The notes below the pieces were generated by a model that ran no database searches, had not been told where the DNA came from, and was given only the letters and a program-made list of their open reading frames with translations. This document shows positions 55,868 to 64,000 of a stretch of 64,000 nucleotides of DNA, one piece after another. Within the stretch, counting starts at the first letter, position 1; every line of letters begins with the position of its first letter. The DNA lies in contig JBCNJP010000010.1 in NCBI GenBank assembly GCA_039602395.1, positions 89,808,000-89,871,999 on the forward strand, read 5' to 3'. Origin of the DNA: Deinandra increscens subsp. villosa. Its lineage: Eukaryota > Streptophyta > Magnoliopsida > Asterales > Asteraceae. The position numbers and the translations under genes are program-made.

Positions 55868-57021
55868 TTTAAGATCACATTGTACATACATTATAAACCC
55901 AAAAGATGCCAATGTGCACAACCAAAAGAGACCCCAAGAGTCCAAAACCCTCAGCCTTTGTCACTGATGAGAGCATTATTAAAAATGTTTCAAAAATTCA
56001 GTTGACTTTGTATATTATACCCAAAAAACCTCCGTGATCTATTCTTTCTTTTCTCAACGCAGTCTGGAGCATGATGTTAGGCTTAAGGAAAGGTGTCGTG
56101 AAAAACGTTGTACGGAAACCAGGTGTACTTGATAGAGTGTACAAATTATACCTAGGACTAATGTGTGTGACCTGGATAGAATTTCATAATTAATAAACCT
56201 TAAAATATAAATTATGTGATGAAACTGCCTGAGTAAGCGAGAGCGGCATGAGTTTAAAAATGGACCAAAATACCGGCAATCGCCTGAACACGCGAAGTAA
56301 CTGAAGCTGAAAAGGGTTCCTCAGTCACAGACTATCTGGTATGATCCCTCACAATGCCTCGTCACTCAAAACTCAGTCGGTTAAGAGTTTAGCTTATTTT
56401 ATTTTTATTTTATTTTTATTTTATTTTTATTTATTTTTATTTTATTCTTTTATTTATTTTATTTTGTTTTAGTCTTATTTATTTTTTGGTGTTAAGTTGT
56501 CAGATATAAAATCTCTCGGGCTTGAGTTCAGGGGAAGCTTTCAGTAGTAAACGGGATTAACTTTGGGTGTTTGATGAAAAAAATTAAGTCTGTTTAAGAG
56601 AAAATTGGTCCTTGTTAAAGTTTGTGTGGTTTGGGGACATCTCTCAAACTTGAGGGGGGTAATAATGTAATATTTTTTTAAAAAAAAATTGAATCAAAAG
56701 AAAGGGGTCGGCTTTCCCCTTTCCCATTCTGTCTCCTTCTCTTCCACACACTAAACCCTAGATCCGCCACCACCATCTCCGATCACCACCACCACCGGCT
56801 GCCACCACCATCGCACACCACCACTGCCATTGCCACTGCTTCGTGACCTCACCACCACCTCCCTCATCGCATACCAGGCTCCGAAACACCCTAACAACCC
56901 CTCACCGTCGCCGCCTCTGTCCCCCTTCGACCCGTCGCCACAGCCGTCGGCTCCACTGTCCGACACCGCCCGTTCTGTCGGAATCCTTCACCAAACTTGA
57001 TTCCGGTGCGAATTTTGAGCT

Positions 57022-59946
57022 ATGGCACCTCGTCTGAAGCGTGCAGCTAGACCTGCACATGATCGACCCGAGTATGTGTTTTTTTTTTTAATTTTCAGGT
57101 TGGGACGGGTGAAAATCTGTAGTCGTAGGGGTTTGGGACTGATTATATGTGTTAAAACCATCGATAGTTCACTGTTTGATTGAGTTGCAGGTGTTGTTTG
57201 AAGAAGATGAAGCTTTTCGATCAGCCCCCGGTACTTTTCGATCGATGGTTACCGATAACATTACACTTTTCGATCGAAAGAGTGAGCTTTCCGATCGAAA
57301 GCTATGCTTTTCGATCGGAGCTTAGGCTTTTCGATCGAAGATTGTACTTTTCGATCAGGATTCTCAGTAACCAGTGAATTTTCGATCGGATGGATGCTTT
57401 TCGATCGAAAACCTAGTTTTCGATCGGAAAGGTACCTGATGACGTGTTTCAAATGGTTTTCTTCTAGTTTTAAGCCGTTATGCTGCCCGTTTTTCGAGAA
57501 ATTCATATGACTGATAAATTTCTGTCTATTTTGGATTTTATCTGTGTTTGTGAGTGCAGGGACTTAGTGTTTGTCAAAGATCACAATACGATAGCTTATT
57601 TGCTAGACCCGCCTGCAGAATACAGAGAGAAGTACAGGTCAATGATAGAAGGTCTGAAACGGTGTTGTCTACACTATGCCCTCACCGCAAACCCTGTCAT
57701 CTGCAAGCGGATGCAACAGGAATTCTGGAAGACCGCGTTTGTATCTGATGATGGAAAGCAGATCATAGCCAAGATACAAGCAACAGCAGTGGTATTGACC
57801 GAAGAGAATTTCAGACAGGCCCTCAGACTAAAAGATGTTGCTGCTGATCCCATGGCCCTGGATAAAGAGATGGTTAACTCAGTGTTTAAAGAAAATGGGA
57901 TATCACACAGTGTCTCCACCTACAATGAAGGCTCTCCTTCCACCATACTGGAGAATGTTGGCTCACTATTTGCAGAAGTGCATAATTGCCAAGAAGAGTT
58001 CAACAGATCAATTGCACCAAGTGCACACTCATGCCATGGTGTCACTGGTCAGAGGGGTTCGTTTCAACTAGTCCAGGTTGATTTTTGAAGATGTCAAGAC
58101 AGTAGTGACCAGGGATAAGAAAATTGTTGCAGTCCCAAGGTTCATTCAATTGGCTCTGGATTCTAGATATCCAGCCTTGAGGAAGACTAATGATACACAT
58201 GATACTAAGCCAATGGGGATTGAGGTTTTCCCCATGATAAACCCCAAGAAGAAATTGACTGATAAAGTTCCCTTTGGTAACTAGTTTGGTGAATTTGCTG
58301 AGATTGCAAGAGAGGAGGTTCCTGTATAGAGAAATGTTGTCATTGAAGAAGAACACAATGTGCCTGCCTCTCAGAAGCTAGTTACCGAAATTTCAGATAG
58401 TTCAGATTGGGAAGACTTTGACTTAGAAGATGTACAGATTGGAGATCTGTATTTTGATGAGAGTGATACTATAAACTACGATTCATATCTTGATGACATT
58501 GATGTTGAGGAAGTAGAGACTGAGACTGTTGAGGTACCACTGACAAGAAAATGGAAAGCCACAGAGGATCCTCCCCTTAGTGCTTCTGTTACTGATGATT
58601 TGACTGAGAAGGTGCAGGTTGCCACACAACACCTTACTGAAGCCCTGACAGACCCAAGAAGGAAACGATTGGACCCACGAGTGCCTCCATCTTCTAGCAC
58701 TAGTGCTGGTCAATCATCATCCGCATAACCCACAGCCCAATACAAAGGGAAAGCGGTAGAAACACGAGAGTTCAGGTTAGAAAAGGAGCTTAGAGCAGAA
58801 ATTGAAGAATTAAAAGCCCAAAATGCAGCCCAGAGTGAAATTAATGGAGATTTAATTGACATTCAAAAAGTCCACAATACTGAGTTGGAGAATCAAAAGA
58901 AGATAAATAGAGAGTTTACAAGGCATCTCAGAGAGTTACACAAGCTGATCAGGCAACTTAATTCTGCCAACTCAAGCAAGACAAACCCTAGGAAAGATGA
59001 TAAGGGAGATCCAGGCAATAAAGAGAGCGGTTCAGGTGCCAGTGGTTCCTCACAATCACCAGTATTTGATTTTGAAGCCGATATTCCAGAAGCATCAGGC
59101 CCTGTGATGCCTGAAGGTACTGATGAAGATAAAGATCCAATGATTAGAGATTATATGACTGTACCTACTTCTGAGTTCGATGGGGGGGTTGGGATGCACA
59201 GACTTTTGCTTATCCTCCTGAGAAGTACTTGATTCAGCTTGGTGAGCATTATCATGATAGAAGAGGAATTACTGCAGATGTTAAGTCCTGGATGTTTGAT
59301 GGGGAGAAGAATATGTTTGTGGTTAGAAGGAAGGGTCATTATCCATTGGAGTATTACAAATGTTGGACTCAGTTTTACTCTTGGACGACTGTAGATCTGA
59401 CAAATGCTGTATAAAGCACCTTTCAACAACCCGTCAAAAAATGAGTATGCAAAACATTTTTACAAGAAGTTGCAGCATGCTGTACTCATCAAGTTCAAGA
59501 GGTTTAAAGACTTTCCACACAAGAACTCTTACACAAAGAAATATCGTGGTGTGTTTAAAGTGGACCCAAAGAAGGACGGAAAGAAGAGCGGAAAGAAGAA
59601 CTTCACCAATACATTGTATCAGCCAACAGATAAAACTAAAAACATTCCTCTGCCGATGAGACATCTGGAAGGATGTTTAGATGATTTCCAGACATGATCA
59701 TATAGTGATTATACCGGGGAAGCCAAAATAATTTGTAAGTCGAAAACCATGAGTGTCATGGAAGTTCATGATCTGTTGCGGTTTTACAAGAAGGACATAC
59801 TGGTGTTATCTAAGCATCAGATTGAGAGTTCTAAAGAGACTGAAGAATATGCCAAGAGATACACTCAAGCCGTGGCAAAAATTATGGAGAAAGAGTTGTG
59901 GTATGATCTAGCTACTGTGCATTTGTCCAAGAAGTTCAGAATGTGA
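57022..59946 (+). pseudogene. Env-like additional ORF of element M, decayed
   Basis: A first ATG segment (57022; MAPRLKRAARPAHDRPE) is followed by non-coding sequence with CTTTTCGATC repeats. A long coding stretch opens after an AG-ended boundary at 57560 (DLVFVKDHNTIAYLLDPP...). It continues in shifted frames through an acidic part (58360-58728), a coiled coil (58790-58970; ELRAEIEELKAQNAAQSE) and a basic C-terminal part ending KKFRM and TGA at 59944-59946, just before the polypurine tract. The place corresponds to the env-like ORF of Sireviruses. I see no signal peptide or membrane segment. GT...AG-like edges (57070, 57187, 57560) suggest introns. Function unknown. Confidence 0.55.
57207..57440 (+). 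repeat. CTTTTCGATC word repeats before the env-like ORF
   Basis: About ten copies of CTTTTCGATC or its complement-like GATCGAAAG. The same word fills the 5' leader of M 9 kb upstream. Confidence 0.7.
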
Positions 59947-59978
59947 AAACAGTCTAATGCTAAAGCCTAGGGGAAGAT

Positions 59979-60415
59979 TGTAGAGACCATGATTTGTGAG
60001 GCTTTTGCATTAGAGATACTTGTGGGCTAGTCTTAATTGTAATTGGGCTTATTAGTTAGTGGGTTAATATGGGATGGTTGGGTCCAAGTCGTACATAGGC
60101 CATGTGGGCCGAATTTTGTTCCTTGTTTATCAAGTCTAGGGCTTTTTTATATAAGGATAACAAGTCTAATTGTTTAGGGTTGCTGATTTTGGGTGTTTGG
60201 TGTTGTCCAAGTGGTGTAATCGAAATTCTCTTATAGAGAATTTCGAACTCTTCTAGTGTGTTGCAATCGAGGTTCTCGTGTGTTCTTCCATTACGGTTTG
60301 TGTTTATAATAGTTTTCATTACTCATCTACTATATTATTCGTTTTTCTTGAATCATCTCTAGCCTTCGGATTCCGCACGTTGGCTAGTAGATATTTATAT
60401 CGCGTGTGGGGTTTA
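59979..60415 (+). repeat. 3' LTR of element M, truncated by element C
   Basis: Homologous to 47535-47961, with many substitutions and indels. It stops at GTGGGGTTTA, where C begins; the last 13 bases of the LTR would lie beyond C, outside the window. The inverted repeat TCGAAATTCTC/GAGAATTTCGA is preserved (60220-60246) although its loop differs. Confidence 0.85.
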
Positions 60416-60760
60416 TGTTAGAGCATATTCCTATGCTACATTGTGTCTCGTGTATTGTATATGTTTAGAGCTTGGGTGAGTCTAGTTAGGCTGTTGGGCG
60501 TACCACATGGTCCGCCGGACCAGTTGGTGCAGCGTATCAGTTGATACGCTGGGTGATACGCCGGCCAGTCTAAGTTACCTATAAATAGGTAGCTTGTGTA
60601 GAATGTTTAGAACTCTTGATATATTCTACACTTCTGTGTGTGTTTCTGTGTGTGTGCTCTCAAGACTTATTAATACAAATCTCATTTGTATTTACTTTTG
60701 ATCTCGTTTTATCTCATTATCACGTGATTAGCAAACGATCCATCGCTCCATGGTTTAACA
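60416..60760 (+). repeat. 5' LTR of element C
   Basis: 345 bp with TGTTA...TAACA ends. Two inverted words lie upstream of the TATA box (CTATAAATAG, 60580): TGGTCC-GCC-GGACCA (60508-60522) and AGCGTATCA-GT-TGATACGCT (60531-60550). Confidence 0.85.
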
Positions 60761-61481
60761 AGTGGTATCAGAGCTATCTGGTTCCATTTGTTGATCATAT
60801 TCTGTGATTTTGGAGATTTTTAGAGAGAAAAAGTGGGGTTTGAAGCATTTTTCATCAAATTCTTCCAATTCCGGGTGTTTCCAAGATAAATAATGATTTT
60901 CGAGTGCTCCTGGTAAGTTTTCGCATCTGTGTGAAGCAAATTTAAGTTCAATTTGTCAAAATTTGCGAAATCAGTCGAAATCTGCATGAAAAACGACTGA
61001 TCCGCCGGATGAACAATCTGGTCCGCCGTCTGGTCCGCTAGGCAATCTTCATCAGCTGATCCATGGCAGTTATAGCGTATCAGTGTGATCCGCTGGAAAA
61101 ATCTGGTCCGCCGTATCAATTTTGGTCCGCCGGATCAATCTGATCCGCTAGTACAATTTTGGTCCGCTGGTTATAAATCTGATCCGCAAGTATAATCTGG
61201 TCCGCTGAGATTGATCTAGTCCGTTTTTGATCCGCAAATACAAATCTGATCCGCTGATTTTGGTTTGATCCGCTGGCAGAAAAGTGGTCATCACTAAAAC
61301 TGTCATAACTTGAAAACCGTAAGGAGTTACGGAACCCAATACCAGCCAAAACGTTCGTATCAACGAGATCTAGGACGTGTACCTGCCTACGGCCAGTACG
61401 TCCATTTTTTAGCCCCTAAATCCGCTTAGAAAGCCTTCGTTTTTGAGTTAGAAGATTTTGAAGCGTCATATTTCAGAAAAT
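60761..61481 (+). promoter_or_regulatory. Primer site and word-repeat leader of element C
   Basis: Primer site AGTGGTATCAGAGC at 60761-60774. From about 60985 to 61285 the words TGGTCCGCC, TGATCCGCT, TCCGCCGGAT and GCGTATCAG recur, all also present in the LTR of C. Confidence 0.75.
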
Positions 61482-64000
61482 ATGTCGGATTTTCAAGCGT
61501 TTTCCGCGATTCAAAACACGATGCAAGCTATCATTAACTATGATAATGAAATAGGAACAAGTCAGAAAGTTCCAAAATTACTCAGATTGGAAGATTATCA
61601 TAGTTGGGTGAAGCGATTCAATGCATATGTTGGTGCAAATGATGTTGATTTTTGGATGTCTTACAATAATCTATATGAGTATCCAACAGGACAAAATGGA
61701 AGGCCAGTTTTGCAACAAAGTCATTACCTTCCGACTTATTACATCAATTTTTGATCCAACAGGACAAAATGGAAGAATGTTGCTGGATGTCTTACAATAA
61801 GCAAAGAATGTTGCTGGATGTCTTACAATAATCTATATGAGTATCCAACAGGACAAAATGGAAGGCCAGTTTTGCAACAAAGTCATTACTGGTGAGCAAA
61901 AGAAGGCATATCAAGCAGAACAAAAAGCTTATGGTGCTTTAACAATGGCATTACCTTCCGACTTATTACATCAATTTTCTGCGTATACTTCTGCAAAAGA
62001 ATTGTGGGATGCAATTCAAAAACGATGTAAGGGTAATGATCAATTCAAGAAAAGCAAACAAAAGGTTCTAAGAAAAGAGTTCGACAATTTCAAGCATTAT
62101 CCAAATGAGAATATTTCAAAGCTTATCACTAGGTTTTCACATTTATTAAGTGAAATGGCTTTAGTTGGCATCAAAAAGGAAGAAGTTGATCTGAAAGAGA
62201 AGATACTAGAGGCATTACCTGAAAAATGGGAGAATTATGTAATGATGATTACTCATGATAAAGAATTTTTAGGGTTGTCATTCATCAATTTGATTGAGCA
62301 GATACAAGCAAGAGATATGGAGTTGAGTGTTAACAAATCCATGCCTGCACAAGTACAAAATCCAGCTACATATCGTGGTGAAAATGATTCTACCATAAAT
62401 GCTAAAAAGGAAAATATTTACACTGAAGGTCCTAGTACTGCATTTCTTGCTGGAAAAACTGAGAGTTATGGTGATTCTCCAGGTTGTACTTTTACAACTC
62501 CAAACCGATCATCAAAGTCTACAATTTCTGATAAGGCATCTGAGGATCTAGCTTCATTGTTATCTGCATTTATATCATCGTCAAATAGTTCAATTTTTGG
62601 GAAACTTGGAGAAGTTGATTTGGTTGCAAATGACTTAGGTGAGTTGAATGATGATCATTTGAACGAGTTAGATTTACATTGGCAATTTGCTATGATTGTT
62701 GAAAGAGGTAGGAGATACATGAAGAAGCATGGTAAACAATCTTTTATTCCAGGAGGAAAACTTGGATTGGATAAATCCAAAGTTAAGTGTTTCAAATGTT
62801 CACAAGTTGGACATTTTGCTCGTGAATGTAATAATTCAAAAGTATCTGCATCCTCGTCTTCAACAAACAATTCTAAATCACAAGTTTTGACTTCATACAC
62901 GGCTGGAGGATATGATTGGGAAAGAGATATAGCAATAACTGACGAGAGACAGAATCAGATAGCATTAACTGCAACTCTCAATGCAGATGGTTCTACAGAT
63001 TCTATCTACAAGACATCACCTGCCATGGTGTATAATGCTGATCTAAAACAATATGTTAAATTGTATCCTGATGAATCTGCACTTCTTGCCGAAGTTGGTT
63101 GTCACAAATTACATGATTCAGATTCAGACACAAGTTCATATGAAACTGTTGTGGACGATGGTACTGCAGAAGTGACAAAAGAGTTTCAAGAAAAATATGA
63201 ATCTTTGTTAGCAGAGAATGGTTTGATCTCTGCAGAACTCAAAGCTGTTAAAGCTGAATTAGAATGTTCACAACAAAGATGTGCTGATTTAGAAAGAGTC
63301 AATACAGAACTGGTTCAAAGTGCTGAAAAATGGGAAACTGAAGCAAAGGATGTTATTGGAGATTTTGATAATCTATTCGAGAAATCAACAGCTAGGGTGG
63401 AATCTCTTCTGAAATCTAATGTTGAACTTTAAAAGGCTTTTGATGACGTTACTGCTGCTGAAAATGTTCATAAAGCAGTGATTTCTGAATTACAAGATAG
63501 AGTTATAGAACTTAAAGAGGAACTTTCAAAGCTTAGAGATGAAAATGTTCAGGTTCGTGAGAAGAATGAAATTTTAACAAAAGATGTTGCTTATTACACA
63601 AAGAAGTGGGAAAAAGTTCATGCTGAGTTAATGGAAATTTGTGATACAAAAAGACAACTAAAGTCAGAATACAATGAGTTGTCAGATGAATTTATTGATA
63701 TTCAAAAAGAATTGATGGATGCTCAAGTAAAGGTTTCTGAGTTGAAAATTGAGATTCTTGTTCTTCAAAAACAAGTAAAGAATTCAGCTATGTATCCTAC
63801 TTTACTGAATTACATTTACAATCAGGAGAAGAGTGACGATAGTGTGAAATTAGAGGACTTGCATTCTGTTCTAGCTCCAGTGGTTATCTTGAATCCTCCA
63901 TCGGTGTCACTTGATCCAAGAGCTGAATTGCAAGATTATTCTAAATTTGCAACTCCAACAACTAAGAAGAAAAACAAATCTAAGAAAGTGGAGAAGAAAT
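61482..64000 (+). pseudogene. gag: Gag of element C, interrupted, runs off the window
   Basis: ATG at 61482; the N-terminus closely matches A gag (LEDYHSWVKRFNAYV). A scrambled insertion at 61726-61815 breaks the frame. It resumes at about 61837 with the rest of the UBN2-type domain (ELWDAIQKRCKGNDQFKKS, EALPEKWENYVMMI), a zinc knuckle CFKCSQVGHFAREC (62788-62829) and an acidic and coiled-coil part. A TAA at 63430-63432 interrupts, and the same frame then continues open to 64000 (coiled coil, then YSKFATP and a Lys-rich stretch as in A). A second knuckle would be expected beyond the window. Confidence 0.85.

Larger units (their letters stand above)
55258..57021 (+). other. Long 3' non-coding region of M between pol and the env-like ORF
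   Basis: Contains A-rich runs (55310-55380), polypurine copies AAGGGGAAGAT (55417), AGGGGAAGTG (55497) and CAGGGGAAGC (56529), a GATATGCTTGGTAGGCTC block (55577), two structured units, a TACCGGCAATCGCCTG / GAAGCTGAAAAGGGTTCC block (56270-56325) shared with E1, and a TTTTATTTTA repeat (56396-56470). From 56705 the base composition shifts to CT- and CCACC-rich, with ACTAAACCCTAG (56748), resembling a host gene 5' region. Confidence 0.6.
47535..60415 (+). mobile_element. Sirevirus-type Ty1/copia element M with env-like ORF, decayed
   Basis: The 5' LTR is 47535-47974; the 3' LTR starts at 59979 and is cut at 60415 by element C. A primer site ATTGGTATCAGAACC (47975-47989) and a polypurine tract CCTAGGGGAAGAT (59966-59978) are in place. 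Gag has two zinc knuckles and pol the copia order. An additional ORF lies between pol and the 3' LTR, as in Sireviruses such as SIRE1. The LTRs have diverged widely and all ORFs have stops and frameshifts, so the copy is old. The left target copy would be TGACT (47530-47534). Confidence 0.88.
60416..64000 (+). mobile_element. Element C: Sirevirus-like LTR element, 5' part only
   Basis: It begins TGTTAGAGC directly after the broken LTR of M. LTR 60416-60760, primer site, word-repeat leader and gag follow, then the window ends. The left target copy is probably GTTTA (60411-60415). Its gag is close to that of A, so this family could supply the missing proteins for A if it has pol (not visible). 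Confidence 0.82.

Noticed and set aside
56751..57037. Overlapping Gly- and Pro/His-rich frames before the env-like ORF
   Set aside because: They are translations of CCACC-type simple sequence; only the ATG at 57022 has coding character.
57022..59946. True viral envelope glycoprotein
   Set aside because: No signal peptide, membrane span or cysteine pattern was seen. The name env-like is used only for position in the element.

Overview
The window is gene-poor plant nuclear DNA made almost entirely of transposable elements, many nested in each other. The evidence for a plant is Ty1/copia elements with initiator-Met tRNA primer sites, a Sirevirus-type element, L1-type LINE tails, tRNA-derived SINEs and a hAT element. 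The sequence style suggests a core eudicot, possibly Asteraceae, but that is an impression. I see no convincing host gene.

Layout. 1-3660: degenerate Sirevirus-like element (E1) with gag pieces and 3' non-coding DNA but no pol. 4.1-6.0 kb: Ty3/gypsy-type LTR next to the 3' half of a gag-only element (D, LTR 6828-7151). 7689-9559: complete 1.87-kb LTR element with one long ORF. 9.6-12.6 kb: SINEs and AT-rich DNA. 12608-23282: minus-strand copia element with unusual TA...TA ends, split in its RNase H region by a complete gag-only element (A, 13244-19194, LTRs identical by eye). 26894-36061: LINE 3' fragment containing gag-only element B (26971-35300), whose 5' LTR contains a 3.3-kb solo LTR. 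36256-37616: hAT element containing another LINE tail. 38.2-46.3 kb: SINE relics and pieces of gypsy-type LTRs in both orientations. 47535-60415: nearly full-length but decayed Sirevirus (M) with gag, pol, a long 3' non-coding region and an env-like extra ORF. 60416-64000: start of a related element (C) inserted in M's 3' LTR.

The main result concerns non-coding RNA. E1, D, A, B and M all carry, downstream of gag or pol, one to three copies of a compact inverted-repeat unit of about 40-70 nt. Each has a distinct but self-complementary outer stem, a core resembling CTCTGCGT...GACCGACCTGAT, and in most copies a small hairpin closed by a GNRA tetraloop. Between A and B the outer stem of unit 1 shows three compensatory double changes. 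This looks like a selected structured RNA, perhaps for packaging, export or reverse transcription of these retroelements.

Secondary themes: short CG-containing words shared by the 5' leader and LTR of the same element; a splice-acceptor-like sequence overlapping the gag stop codon in four elements; extra polypurine tracts; and precise target-site duplications that order the insertions.
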